NCBI RefSeq assembly: GCF_002871945.2
Contig: NZ_CP126963.1
Coordinates: 1,116,001 to 1,180,000, forward strand
Length of the DNA: 64,000 nt
From: Gleimia hominis
Lineage (GTDB): Bacteria; Actinomycetota; Actinomycetes; Actinomycetales; Actinomycetaceae
Direction of reading: 5' to 3'
Shown here in pieces: positions 44,587 through 55,514 of this stretch. How positions within the stretch are numbered: position 1 is the first letter of the stretch; each line of letters begins with the position of its first letter. A program made the position numbers and the translations under genes. The notes beneath the pieces were generated by a model, which saw nothing but the letters and a program-made list of their open reading frames with translations, was not told the origin of the DNA and searched no databases.

Positions 44587-45481
44587 AAAGCAGCCGCAAG
44601 ATCTCTAAGTACAACCACACGAGGGTCACCATAATGCCGAACGCAACCCGCCATGCATACACTTTCGGAGCCCCCGCCTCAACGCCGCGCTGGGCCACGT
44701 CGAAATCACCAATCAGGCAAATCGCCCCAAGCACGACTGCGACCACCCCTACGAACACCCCAATTGGGATGCCAAACACGGTTTGATTCGAGATCGGTTC
44801 CGAAATAACGTTCGTGGCCGTCAAGATCAGCGAGAGCACACGGTAGCCAATTAAACTGAGCAGACCGATGAGGGCAATCCGGCTGAGCTTGGCACTATTG
44901 CGCACGCGCCCAGACTTAAACAGAACCAGCGTCACCGCGGTAACCACAAATGAAGCCAGTACTGCTTGCACCACAATCCCGGGGTAAGTGGTTTCAAAAA
45001 CAAATGAAACCCCACCCAAACTCATCCCTTCTGCCGCGGCATAGAGGCAGATGAGAATCGGGGAGATCTTCTGCTTAAAAATGTTCACCATCGCAAGCAC
45101 AAAACCTGCGATCGCACCCACCGCCAACATGGCCATACCTGCGCCCAGGTTCGCAGCTGCAACCAGCCACGTGACCGCCGCAGCAGCAACCACTATCGCA
45201 AGCATAGAACCAGTTTTTACGATCACGTCGTCATACGTCATGACCCCGCGATCCACCGCATCCGCAGATGGAGCGTAGTACGCGCTCTGGACCTGCTCGA
45301 AATCTTCCTCCGAGTATCCCGCCGACGGTTCCGCCTGGGCTCGCCGCCCAAATCGCCCCTGACCCGACGTCTGATTCTGCTGGCCCGAACCTCCAGGTTC
45401 GTATCCTGGCATCGTCGGATACCCCGCCGGAGTGCGGGACGTAAACGTTTTTTCGAGCGAGTTCATTACCGGGTTTGCCAT
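44567..45481 (-). CDS. Bax inhibitor-1 / YccA family membrane protein
   Basis: A 304-residue protein: about 90 hydrophilic N-terminal residues (Gly/Gln/Ser-rich, then EEDFEQVQSAYYAPSADAVDRGVMTYDDVI) and seven transmembrane helices of the BI-1/YccA family. The conserved C-terminal FDVAQRGVEAGAPKVYAWRVAFGIMVTLVWLYLEILRLL contains the Asp and Glu residues of the proposed proton/Ca2+ path. ATG 45481 follows AAGGG; the frame could be extended to 45505 but without a ribosome binding site. The physiological role in actinobacteria is unknown. Confidence 0.92.
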   Translation of the reverse strand: MANPVMNSLEKTFTSRTPAGYPTMPGYEPGGSGQQNQTSGQGRFGRRAQAEPSAGYSEEDFEQVQSAYYAPSADAVDRGVMTYDDVIVKTGSMLAIVVAAAAVTWLVAAANLGAGMAMLAVGAIAGFVLAMVNIFKQKISPILICLYAAAEGMSLGGVSFVFETTYPGIVVQAVLASFVVTAVTLVLFKSGRVRNSAKLSRIALIGLLSLIGYRVLSLILTATNVISEPISNQTVFGIPIGVFVGVVAVVLGAICLIGDFDVAQRGVEAGAPKVYAWRVAFGIMVTLVWLYLEILRLLSYLRDN

Positions 45482-45564
45482 CACTGCCCTTTCCCTCGAG
45501 AACAAAATCTTTCAAGCATCTACGAGAAATATACAAATCCAACCTGGAAAACCGCTAAAGACAG

Positions 45565-45638
45565 TACCCCCAGCCGGGTTCGAACCGGCACTGGATCGGG
45601 TTTAAGCCGATTGCCTCTACCAATTGGGCTATGGGGGC
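45565..45638 (-). tRNA. tRNA with anticodon UAA (Leu-type anticodon, short variable loop)
   Basis: 74 nucleotides on the minus strand fold as a cloverleaf. The acceptor is GCCCCCA/TGGGGGT with a G-U first pair and discriminator A; the anticodon stem is ATCGG/CCGAT around CTTAAAC (anticodon TAA at 45604-45602); the T arm is GCCGG-TTCGAAC-CCGGC. The variable loop has only five bases (CCAGT), whereas genuine tRNA-Leu has a long arm. The D stem (GCCC/GAGGC) needs a bulged A. CCA is not encoded. The anticodon would read UUA, but amino-acid identity is unsure. Confidence 0.75.
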
Positions 45639-45780
45639 GTGGTTTCTATTGTACAAATTTGAGGCCTATAAGTCTCATTCGTGATTACGCTCTGAGTGGA
45701 CGGCGCGTCAAAGGGCAAGAACCATTAGTATTAGTGGGTAGATTTTAACGAGCGCAAATATTGACGGAGGGGTTAGCACC

Positions 45781-47169
45781 ATGTGGTCCGACGGGAAACG
45801 ACACTGGAGATTCGAAGCGGACCCCTCAATAATCCGAGCTTCTCGACACAATCAAGGGGTTTTACGCAAAACGCAACGCCCCTACATGTCAGCAGCTGCG
45901 CGCCGCCACCGGTTCACAACCGACCCGCGCCGCGAACTTAGTTTTGGCGAGCGGATCCGTTCGATCCCCAATGCGTTCACACAGGCCACGAAGGACGAAA
46001 CGAAAGTTGGGTTACTTTTAGTTGCCGCCGCACTACTGGCTTTGGCGTGGGCAAACTCACCTTTTTCTGGGATATATGAGGCAATCGCCAACTACGAAAT
46101 CGGGCCCGCTTCGTTGCACATGCACTTGCCGCTAAACTCGTGGGCTGCCGATGGGATTCTGACCATCTTCTTCTTCGTAGTAGGGCTCGAGTTGAAAACC
46201 GAGTTCGTAACCGGTGCGTTGCGGGACATTCGCGAAGCTGCCCTGCCGATGCTCGCCGCGTTCTTCGGCATGGTGGGGCCCGCATCCGTGTACTTACTAA
46301 CGCAAGTGCTCACTGGTTCCGAGGCGTACCACGGGTGGGCGATTCCCGCGGCAACAGACATTGCGTTTGCAGTTGCCCTACTGGGCTTATTCGGTAAGGG
46401 CCTACAGCCCGCGGCCCGCACGTTCCTACTTACCCTCGCGGTGGTGGACGATCTGCTCGCCATCATCGTGATCGCAGTTGCCTACTCGACCGGACTGAAC
46501 TTCATCGCCCTCGGCTGCGCCCTTCTGGCAATCGTCCTGTTTGGCGTGCTGGTACAAAAACGCTTCATGCACTGGTGGGCGCTCATCCCGATTGCGGTGA
46601 TCGCGTGGGGATTCATGCACGTATCCGGTGTGCACGCCACCATTTCCGGGGTTGCGATGGGCCTGCTGGTTCCGGCGGCGCGGCGCAGGCGCGAACCCCA
46701 GTGGTCGCATCACCTGGCGGAAAAACTGAACCCGATTTCCGCGGGGATCGTGGTTCCGATCTTCGCGTTCTTCGCCGCTGGGGTAGACATACGTTCTTCC
46801 GGTGGGATCCACGAAACTCTGGTTGATCCGGTTGCACTGGGGGTCTTGTTCGGCCTCCCCATCGGTAAACTACTCGGAATCGCAGGTTCCGTGTTCATCC
46901 TCACGAAATTTACTCGCCTACGTTTGGGCGCGGGCGTGGACCAGGGTGACATTAACGCGATTGCGCTACTGGCGGGCATTGGCTTCACAGTCGCTCTGCT
47001 GGTGGCCGGGCTGGCATTCCCAGAGGGCAGCACGCACATTCCACACGCAAAACTGGGCGTCATGCTCGGTACCGCATCCGCCGCAATCTTCGGTGGGTAC
47101 GCAGTACACCGGCGCGCCAAGCTACACGCCCGTGGCCCAGCCGCATATGCGCGGGGCACGGTTCGGTAA
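45781..47169 (+). CDS. nhaA: Na+/H+ antiporter NhaA
   Basis: A 462-residue twelve-helix antiporter. TDIAFAVALLGLFGKGLQPAARTFLLTLAVVDDLLAIIVIAVAYS includes the paired aspartates of the ion site, and GIGFTVALLVAGLAFPEG lies near the C-terminus. The N-terminus has about 75 extra polar residues compared with E. coli NhaA; the ATG at 45781 is kept because GGAGGGG lies nine bases before it. GGCACGGTTC at the 3' end (47155-47164) recurs at 47177-47186, just past the stop codon. Confidence 0.94.
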   Translation: MWSDGKRHWRFEADPSIIRASRHNQGVLRKTQRPYMSAAARRHRFTTDPRRELSFGERIRSIPNAFTQATKDETKVGLLLVAAALLALAWANSPFSGIYEAIANYEIGPASLHMHLPLNSWAADGILTIFFFVVGLELKTEFVTGALRDIREAALPMLAAFFGMVGPASVYLLTQVLTGSEAYHGWAIPAATDIAFAVALLGLFGKGLQPAARTFLLTLAVVDDLLAIIVIAVAYSTGLNFIALGCALLAIVLFGVLVQKRFMHWWALIPIAVIAWGFMHVSGVHATISGVAMGLLVPAARRRREPQWSHHLAEKLNPISAGIVVPIFAFFAAGVDIRSSGGIHETLVDPVALGVLFGLPIGKLLGIAGSVFILTKFTRLRLGAGVDQGDINAIALLAGIGFTVALLVAGLAFPEGSTHIPHAKLGVMLGTASAAIFGGYAVHRRAKLHARGPAAYARGTVR

Positions 47170-47244
47170 CCCGAGCGGCACGGTTCAGCACAACCTAAGC
47201 GACACAGCCCGGAATATGCCGGCTGAGCTTGTGAGGGGACGGGT

Positions 47245-48174
47245 TTACCGCGAGGAATCCGCGTGAACTAACGAGAGGGCGACGCCGTCGAGAATATCGT
47301 TTTCTGAAACGATGATCTTCTGAGTGCCCGCACGGGTTTCGAGCCGACGCACAATCGCACGCCAAATCAGTGCGCCACCCCCGATCACGTCGGCGCGGCC
47401 TTTCGCCATGTAACCCAGCTGTGCTTTCTGCTCGACAGGCGTGTCGATCATGTACGCGCACGAACGCAGCATTTGCTCAACGCTGTGCACGGAACCGTGT
47501 ATTTTCTGCGGTTCATACTCACTCAGGTCTAACGCGTGCGCCGCAATTGTCGTTACCGTTCCCGCAACCCCAATCACGGTGCGTACCCGCGAGAAATCCA
47601 GTTCGTCATCGGCCTCACGCAGTAAATCATCCACGAACTCAATCCCACTGCCAGCTGCAAGACGTTCCGTTACTCGCACGGAACCCATATTCGTTGAAAC
47701 CGCTTGAACCTGCCCGTGGTCACCAACCACAAACTCGGTCGATCCCCCACCGATATCCACCACCAACGCTGGTTCGGCCGCGTCCCTCAAAGTAGAAAGC
47801 GCACCTGCGTAAGACAGCCGCGCTTCCTCTTGGCCTTTTATTACCTCAGGGGTGACGCCCAGTACCTCACGCATTTTGGATTTGAACTCGGCTGCATTTT
47901 TCGCATCCCTACTCGCGGACGTGGCGACACACCGGATATGCTCCGAATCCACCCCGTACTGCCGGCAGGTGTGTGCGTACTGGCGTGCGGCAGCAACTGT
48001 GCGCTCAATTGCGGCCTCACTCAAATACCCGGTTCGGTCCACACCTTCACCCAACCGCACGATTTGCATCGTACGTTCCAGGTCGTGCCACTTACCTCGC
48101 TGTTCGTACCCCACGAGCAGTCGGATCGTATTAGTCCCACAATCCACCGCTGCCACCGGGATTGGCTTACTCAA
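47245..48174 (-). CDS. ppx: Exopolyphosphatase / pppGpp phosphohydrolase family protein
   Basis: A 309-residue Ppx/GppA family enzyme with the actin-like ATPase fold, Rv1026/PPX2 type. VDCGTNTIRLLV (phosphate 1), VATSASRDAKNAAEF, VVDIGGGSTEFVVG (phosphate 2) and VIGVAGTVTTIAAHALDL are intact. Only the two-domain core is present, without the HD domain of E. coli PPX. The start is a TTG at 48174 with GGGGG six bases upstream. The order divIC-DUF501-ppx downstream of eno is the classical actinobacterial arrangement. Confidence 0.92.
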   Translation of the reverse strand: MSKPIPVAAVDCGTNTIRLLVGYEQRGKWHDLERTMQIVRLGEGVDRTGYLSEAAIERTVAAARQYAHTCRQYGVDSEHIRCVATSASRDAKNAAEFKSKMREVLGVTPEVIKGQEEARLSYAGALSTLRDAAEPALVVDIGGGSTEFVVGDHGQVQAVSTNMGSVRVTERLAAGSGIEFVDDLLREADDELDFSRVRTVIGVAGTVTTIAAHALDLSEYEPQKIHGSVHSVEQMLRSCAYMIDTPVEQKAQLGYMAKGRADVIGGGALIWRAIVRRLETRAGTQKIIVSENDILDGVALSLVHADSSR

Positions 48175-48204
48175 TCTCTACCCCCAAGGTTTTAACGTGC
48201 AACG

Positions 48205-48795
48205 CTACTTGTCCGCGCACTGATTTGGGTTCCACAGGCCCCGCTCTTCCATGCGTTTTAACGCCATGTCCCCAATCGGGTTAACTCCCGGGCCCGCTGC
48301 GAGTGCGTGGCCCACCAGCGCGTGCAAACACTTTACCCGCGTAGGCATCCCACCTGCAGAAACACCACTTATCTCCGGTACTACCTGCACTGCATCTCGA
48401 GCCTGCAAGTACTGCTCGTGCGCCCGGCGGTACTTAGCTTGCAAACCTTCGTCCGCCCGCAACTGTTCGTTTAACTCGTCCATCCAATGCTCGGCTTCTA
48501 GCACTGAACAGGCTTTCACCGCTGCCGGGTGAGCTAGGTAAAACATGGTTGGGAACGGCGTCCCATCGTCTAAACGCGGCGCTGTCGCCACAACCGCCGG
48601 AGCCCCGCACGCACACCGGGCAGCCACCTTCAGCACTCCCCGAGGTTCGCGCCCCAACTGCTCACGCACAGCTTCTAAGTCTGCCGCACTGATTTGCCCC
48701 GATGCTACCCCCGCGGTTCGCTTCTGTGCTTGCGCTGGAGGCCTGCCCTGGTCCTCATTATTAATAGCATTAACTGGAGGGCGATTACTGCTCAT
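48205..48795 (-). CDS. DUF501 family protein
   Basis: A 196-residue cytosolic protein of the DUF501 family (Rv1025 type), of unknown function. Core phrases are RCACGAPAVVATAPRLDDGTPFPTMFYLAHP (with a CxC) and the C-terminal GGMPTRVKCLHALVGHALAAGPGVNPIGD. ATG 48795 is chosen because AAGGA lies about nine bases upstream; the ATG at 48804 directly abuts that site. It overlaps the end of divIC by 11 bases, so translation is coupled. Confidence 0.9.
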   Translation of the reverse strand: MSSNRPPVNAINNEDQGRPPAQAQKRTAGVASGQISAADLEAVREQLGREPRGVLKVAARCACGAPAVVATAPRLDDGTPFPTMFYLAHPAAVKACSVLEAEHWMDELNEQLRADEGLQAKYRRAHEQYLQARDAVQVVPEISGVSAGGMPTRVKCLHALVGHALAAGPGVNPIGDMALKRMEERGLWNPNQCADK

Positions 48796-49453
48796 CTGCG
48801 GCATCCTTCTTGATTTTTGGCATCACGGTGGGAGGCGGCACGGTCAACTGGTCTGGTTCGGCCGCCATCTTCACGGTGTCACTGACCACCAAGTACCAGG
48901 GTTTCGCAGGTCCATCCTTCGCAGCTGGGCGGGTGGCTTCAAACGGCTTGTTCAGATCCTCCCCCGCATCCACCACGGAATACTGCGTTTCCCCCGGCTG
49001 CACGTACCCCAGGCGGGCTCGTGCCTGCGCGGCAATGTAGTTCTTGTCTTTCCACTGCTCAAGTTGCGAACGCAGCTGCGCATTATCGTGCGTCGCCTGC
49101 TCAATCTGCAGTTGCACATTCTTCTTTTCCCGCAGCTGCTCCCACCGCAGGTGAATGGGATCAACTACCGCCAACAGCGCGAGAATCACCAGCAGCGCCA
49201 CCCCCAGGTTTTTGAACGGAACCTTCGTCGGATCCGGTTTCGGTTTCTCCCGCTCAACCCGCGGTACCTTGAGGCTGTTGACCGCTTTGACGCGCTGTTT
49301 CCCAACCGGTGGGCCCGGTTTTTTACCCGCCTTCGCGCGTTTCCACCCGCGCGTGGGGGCACTGATAGACGCTGGTCGCCCCGTTTGCGCACGAGGTGCA
49401 CGCGGCCGTGGGGTGCGGGGGCGGCGTGCCGACTGCCTCGAGTACTCAGACAT
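48785..49453 (-). CDS. FtsB/DivIC family septum formation initiator
   Basis: A 222-residue bitopic division protein. About 80 basic Pro/Arg-rich cytoplasmic residues are followed by one membrane helix (LGVALLVILALLAVVDPIHL). An extracytoplasmic coiled-coil (REKKNVQLQIEQATHDNAQLRSQLEQWKDKNYIAAQARARLGYVQPGE) bears the FtsB/DivIC signature ending. The position between eno and DUF501 matches Rv1024. GACACT lies six bases before the ATG with no ribosome binding site. Confidence 0.92.
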   Translation of the reverse strand: MSEYSRQSARRPRTPRPRAPRAQTGRPASISAPTRGWKRAKAGKKPGPPVGKQRVKAVNSLKVPRVEREKPKPDPTKVPFKNLGVALLVILALLAVVDPIHLRWEQLREKKNVQLQIEQATHDNAQLRSQLEQWKDKNYIAAQARARLGYVQPGETQYSVVDAGEDLNKPFEATRPAAKDGPAKPWYLVVSDTVKMAAEPDQLTVPPPTVMPKIKKDAADEQ

Positions 49454-49507
49454 ACCGGTAGTGTCTCACCTTCCACTGCGGTCCCTCTAGGCGGCGCGCG
49501 CTCGGAT

Positions 49508-49597
49508 CAGAAGATAGGCTTCTGAGATGATCGCCACGCGCAAGCAGGCGCGCCGCCTCACTCGGAGACGGCGCGCCCAGCGTCGCTAGACGACGCT
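49508..49597. terminator. Cluster of three hairpins downstream of eno
   Basis: CAGAAG-N5-CTTCTG (49508-49524), GGCGCGCCG-N13-CGGCGCGCC (49547-49577) and AGCGTCG-N5-CGACGCT (49579-49597) lie in tandem in the 25-115 bases past the eno stop. None has a clear T-run on the minus strand; together they are likely to end or stabilise the abundant eno mRNA. Confidence 0.6.
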
Positions 49598-49621
49598 CTT
49601 AAACCAAACGCAGGTTTGTGC

Positions 49622-51207
<1,586 letters not shown>

Positions 51208-51756
51208 TTAGTTATCACCGGACATTTGAGCGGGCACATTTTGCGCCAGCACCCCGGGCAGTGTGGAGGCCGTCAGCACGTTCCCGGGGGCTAACTGCCC
51301 GTACCGCGGGTTCACGTTGAGGTGCTGCTTCTCCTGCGCCTGCGCTAACTCCGCGTTGAGCTGGTCTGCACCCCCGCTCTTCGGGTCTTGCGCAACTTGC
51401 TGCACGGCTTGGTTGTTGCTGAAGAAATGCAGTAGGTCAACCGTTGTGGGAGTGAACTTTACCCCCAAGTGTTTCTCTTGCTCAGTGAACTGGTTGCGCA
51501 CATCCCCCACGGCTACTGCCACGTTGTGATCTTTCGCTACCTGCTCGAACGCATCTTTGTACGACAGGTAGTTCACCACCATTGCGGGCGTTATATTATT
51601 CTGCAGCGCCTGCGACAGTTGCTGCGAAGCTTCACTCACATCTGCCTGCGAGTACTGCGTCCCGTTCACAATAACCGCTGCCCCGGGGTGTGTGCCACAG
51701 GCTGATACTCCCAGTGTGGCTGCTAGCAAACCTGCTGCTAAAAACCGCTTTTTCAC
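51208..51756 (-). CDS. SurA N-terminal-like lipoprotein
   Basis: A 182-residue lipoprotein. The signal KKRFLAAGLLAATLGVSAC ends at a lipobox Cys, followed by GTHPGAAVIVNGTQYSQADVSEASQQLSQAL. The A-x-V-N-G-x-x-y-S-x-x-D-V pattern is the start of SurA/PrsA-type chaperone domains; no parvulin isomerase domain follows. The GTG at 51756 has GGGAGG five bases upstream. Its place between mfd and eno corresponds to the lpqU region of mycobacteria, but mazG, normally in between, is missing. A chaperone role is inferred from the domain only. Confidence 0.8.
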   Translation of the reverse strand: MKKRFLAAGLLAATLGVSACGTHPGAAVIVNGTQYSQADVSEASQQLSQALQNNITPAMVVNYLSYKDAFEQVAKDHNVAVAVGDVRNQFTEQEKHLGVKFTPTTVDLLHFFSNNQAVQQVAQDPKSGGADQLNAELAQAQEKQHLNVNPRYGQLAPGNVLTASTLPGVLAQNVPAQMSGDN

Positions 51757-51817
51757 TAATCCTCCCAAAAGTTTTCTCACCGCTTCTATGCTACCCGCTG
51801 CACCCTATGGTACCCAT

Positions 51818-54800
51818 TCAGTGGCTCTGGGCGGGTTTGTAAGCAACGATGGAGTCAATGAACTGGTCGACCCAGTCGATGAGTTCTTGGTCCACCAGCG
51901 GGTTCCCGCCTATGCGCGAGGTAGTGGGGGCGGGTACCAGCACTTGTCGAACCGCCGCTTTTTGAATCGCCCCTGGGTACAGGCGCTTGAGGCGCATTGC
52001 AGCTGAATCTGACAGTTCTGCGGAGGCGAAGCGAATATATTTGCCTTGCGCCACGACCTCCTCAATCCCTTCCGCCCGGGCGTGAGCACGCAAGCCAGAC
52101 AGGGCGAACAGCAGTTGCACCTGCTCTGGGATCGGCCCGTACCGGTCGGTGAGTTCGTCGCGCACGTCCGCCGCGTCTTGTGCGGACGTGAGAGCGGCGA
52201 TTTTTGCATACGTTTCGAGCCGCAGTTGCTCGCCCTTTATGTACTCAACTGGAATGTGCGCATCGATTGGTAGTTCGATCCGGCAGTCCTCCCGTTTCTC
52301 CTCTTCCCCACCTCGGAAGGCGGTTACCGCGTCGGCCACCATCCGCACGTACAGGTCGAATCCGACGCCCGCGATATGCCCGGACTGTTCTCCGCCAAGC
52401 AGGTTACCGGCCCCGCGGATCTCCAAATCTTTTTGCGCTACCGCCAGACCCGCCCCCAAATCCGTGTTCGCCGCGATTGTGCTTAAACGTTCGTGCGCCG
52501 TTTCTGTGAGTGCCTTGTCCCCCGGGTAGAGGAAGTACGCGTAGGCTCGTTCCCGGCCCCGTCCCACGCGGCCACGCAGTTGGTGGAGTTGCGAAAGGCC
52601 CATGGCGTCCGCCCGATCCACAATCAGCGTGTTCGCGTTTGAAATGTCCAATCCGGTTTCGACAATCGTGGTGCACACGAGGACGTCGAATTCCCGATTC
52701 CAAAAGTCCACGATCACGGCCTCAAGCTGGGATTCAGACAGCTTCCCATGCGCAACCCGCACGCGTGCTTGCGGCACTAGCTCCTGTAGGTGCGCCGCCA
52801 CCTTATCGATATCATTCACCCGGTTGTGCACGTAGAACACCTGCCCGTCGCGCAGGAGTTCCCGTTTAATGGCGGCACTGACCTGCTGATCCGTATACGC
52901 CCCCACAAACGTCAAAATCGGATGGCGATCCTCCGGTGGGGTTTGCAGCAAAGACATTTCCCTCAGGCCCGTAACCGCCATCTCTAAGGTGCGTGGAATC
53001 GGGGTTGCAGACATAGAAAGTACATCCGCGTTGGTACGTAATTGTTTGAGGGTTTCTTTGTGCTCCACGCCGAAACGCTGTTCCTCATCAATAATTACCA
53101 ACCCCAGATCTTTGAACCGGACCGCACCGGTCAGAAGGGAGTGGGTGCCAATCACAATGTCAATCTGTCCGTCGAGGAGACGTTGCTGAACCTCCTGCGA
53201 TTCCTTGCGGGTTGAAAACCGCGATAGGGACGCCACTTCGATCGGGAACCCGGCATAACGCTGCGTGAACGTTTCCATGTGCTGCTGAACGAGCAGCGTG
53301 GTGGGGACGAGCACGGCAACTTGTTTACCGTCCATCACGGCTTTGAACGCCGCGCGCACTGCGATCTCCGTTTTCCCATACCCCACGTCGCCGCACAGCA
53401 GCCGGTCCATCGGCACGGGTTTTTCCATGTCGGATTTAACTTCGTCGATCGTCACCAGCTGATCGGGGGTTTCCACGTGTTCGAACGCGTCTTCCAGTTC
53501 GCGTTGCCACGGGGTGTCCGGGCTGAATGCGTGGCCTTTCGTGGCTTGCCGAGCCGCGTAGAGACGCACGAGTTCACCCGCGATTTCCCGCACGGCTTTG
53601 CGGGCTCGGGCTTTAGTTTTCGCCCATTCGGCCCCGCCCATTTTTGACAGGGAGGGAGCGTCGGAACCTGAGTATTTGGAAACTTGGTCGAGCTGGTCGG
53701 TGGGCACGTAGAGGCGGTCTCCCGGCTGTCCGCGCCGCGTGGGCGCGTATTCAATTAGGAGGTAGTCGCGCGTCACTGCCTGCTTTCCACTACCCATGGT
53801 GCGCGACACCATTTCAATGAACCGGCCGATCCCGTGGTGCTCGTGGACCACGAAGTCGCCTTTTTTTAATGTGAGGGGGTCGAGGCCGCGTTTGCGCCGG
53901 GACGGCATTTTCCGCATGTCCGCGGTGGATGGGCCCGATCGGCCGGTGAGGTCGGATTCGGTGATGACCGCGAGGCGGTGTTGTTCGAGCACGAATCCCA
54001 CGTGTGCGCTGGCGGCGAGGACGTGCACCACCCCTGGTTCCACGGCCTGCGGGATCGCGTCTACGAGCCGGGCTGCTACATCTTTGTCGGCCAGCACGTC
54101 GCGCAACCGTTTCGCCGGGCCAGGGCCGGCTGTGGTGAGGACCAGGCGCCAGCCTTGTTGTTCTAAATCTGCGAGGTCTTTTGTGGCTGCTTCGATGTTG
54201 CCGCGGTATGGCACTACGGCACGAGCCCCCACCTGCATTAGATGCTTGGACACGACAATGGGTCCGTGCTGCCCGTCGGATTGTTGGGTTTCAACTTGAT
54301 TTTGAATCGCGCCTGCGAGTGCAGCCGGTGGCAGGGCGGTTAGTTGCACCCAGCCGAGTTGTTGATCATCGGCTTGAGTGTGCATTTCTTCGAGTGTTTT
54401 GAAGGATGCCGCGCCGGCTTGTACGGGGATGTCCCCTCCGGCGGCGGCTGCGCTCCAGGCGGCAGAGAGGAATTCTTCGGTTGTGGCCACGAGGTCTTCT
54501 GAGCGTGCGGCGATGCGTTCGGGGTCGGACAGCACCACGGTGGTGTTACTATCCACCAGGTCAAGTAGCGTCACCATTTGGTCGACCAGAACGGGGCTTA
54601 ACGATTCCATTCCTTGAACCGCGATGCCCTGGGCAATGAGTTCCAGAGTTTCTTCGGATCCCGGCAATTGTCCTACGAGCTTTGCGGCGCGTTCTTTAAC
54701 TTTTGGGGTTAGCAGAAGCTCGCGGGCAGCGGGTGCCCACAGGCCATCCGGGGCTTTCCCTACGGCTCGCTGGTCGGATACAGAAAAGTAGCGGATGTCG

Positions 54801-55429
54801 TCGACTTCATCGCCAAATAGTTCCACGCGGATTGGGTGGGGGTCGATAGGAGCGAAAACGTCGAGGATTCCGCCGCGCACCGCCATCTGCCCGCGAGAGC
54901 GAACCATATCCGTGGTTTCGTACCCCAGGTTTTTCAGCTGCTCAACCAGGTGGTCTAGGTCCACGATGTTACCTTCGTGAACGCGCAGTGGTTCTAGCTC
55001 TCCGAGCCCACCGATAATGGGTTGCAAGAATGCGCGCAGGGGCACAACTAGGATTTGGATGGCACCCGCTCGCCCGCGCGGTTCCGGATGGGTTAAGCGG
55101 CGCATTACAGCAACCCGCTGAGCCATCGTGTCTGCCTGCGGAGAGAGCCTCTCGTGCGGCAACGTTTCCCAACTGGGCAGCACCGCCACGCCGTCGGTGT
55201 AGCATCGCAACGCTGCGGCTAATTGTTCGGCTTCACGGCCGGTGGCTGTAATGATGACTTGTTTGCGAGCGCGCGAATGTGCGGCAGCCAGCGCAGCGAG
55301 GGAGGCGCGTACCCCCGTGGGTGCCACGACCGTGGCGGTGACGCCCTCATTGATACTTTGCGCCGCCTGCACCGCCGCGGGGTCCGTCTTTATTTCTTCA
55401 AGTAAACCCGTTAGTTTCATGCTCTCCAC
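51818..55429 (-). CDS. mfd: Transcription-repair coupling factor Mfd
   Basis: A 1203-residue SF2 translocase that displaces stalled RNA polymerase and recruits UvrA. The UvrB-like N-terminal module (PSWETLPHERLSP, VRSRGQMAVRGGILDVFAPID), RNA polymerase-interacting domain (KKGDFVVHEHHGIGRF), translocase with Walker A CGDVGYGKTEIAVRAAF, IIDEEQRFGV (DEEQ box), SMSATPIPRTL, QLRGRVGRG and the C-terminal D7 domain are all present. GTG 55429 is chosen because TAGACT lies exactly six bases upstream, predicting a leaderless mRNA; ATG 55420 and GTG 55435 are alternatives. Confidence 0.96.
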   Translation of the reverse strand: MESMKLTGLLEEIKTDPAAVQAAQSINEGVTATVVAPTGVRASLAALAAAHSRARKQVIITATGREAEQLAAALRCYTDGVAVLPSWETLPHERLSPQADTMAQRVAVMRRLTHPEPRGRAGAIQILVVPLRAFLQPIIGGLGELEPLRVHEGNIVDLDHLVEQLKNLGYETTDMVRSRGQMAVRGGILDVFAPIDPHPIRVELFGDEVDDIRYFSVSDQRAVGKAPDGLWAPAARELLLTPKVKERAAKLVGQLPGSEETLELIAQGIAVQGMESLSPVLVDQMVTLLDLVDSNTTVVLSDPERIAARSEDLVATTEEFLSAAWSAAAAGGDIPVQAGAASFKTLEEMHTQADDQQLGWVQLTALPPAALAGAIQNQVETQQSDGQHGPIVVSKHLMQVGARAVVPYRGNIEAATKDLADLEQQGWRLVLTTAGPGPAKRLRDVLADKDVAARLVDAIPQAVEPGVVHVLAASAHVGFVLEQHRLAVITESDLTGRSGPSTADMRKMPSRRKRGLDPLTLKKGDFVVHEHHGIGRFIEMVSRTMGSGKQAVTRDYLLIEYAPTRRGQPGDRLYVPTDQLDQVSKYSGSDAPSLSKMGGAEWAKTKARARKAVREIAGELVRLYAARQATKGHAFSPDTPWQRELEDAFEHVETPDQLVTIDEVKSDMEKPVPMDRLLCGDVGYGKTEIAVRAAFKAVMDGKQVAVLVPTTLLVQQHMETFTQRYAGFPIEVASLSRFSTRKESQEVQQRLLDGQIDIVIGTHSLLTGAVRFKDLGLVIIDEEQRFGVEHKETLKQLRTNADVLSMSATPIPRTLEMAVTGLREMSLLQTPPEDRHPILTFVGAYTDQQVSAAIKRELLRDGQVFYVHNRVNDIDKVAAHLQELVPQARVRVAHGKLSESQLEAVIVDFWNREFDVLVCTTIVETGLDISNANTLIVDRADAMGLSQLHQLRGRVGRGRERAYAYFLYPGDKALTETAHERLSTIAANTDLGAGLAVAQKDLEIRGAGNLLGGEQSGHIAGVGFDLYVRMVADAVTAFRGGEEEKREDCRIELPIDAHIPVEYIKGEQLRLETYAKIAALTSAQDAADVRDELTDRYGPIPEQVQLLFALSGLRAHARAEGIEEVVAQGKYIRFASAELSDSAAMRLKRLYPGAIQKAAVRQVLVPAPTTSRIGGNPLVDQELIDWVDQFIDSIVAYKPAQSH

Positions 55430-55514
55430 CGCCACAGTCTATCGCGCCTACATAGCGTTCCCCACCGCCCGTCACTTAAGCCCTTGCCCACCGAGGACGC
55501 ATTGGCGCCACGCC

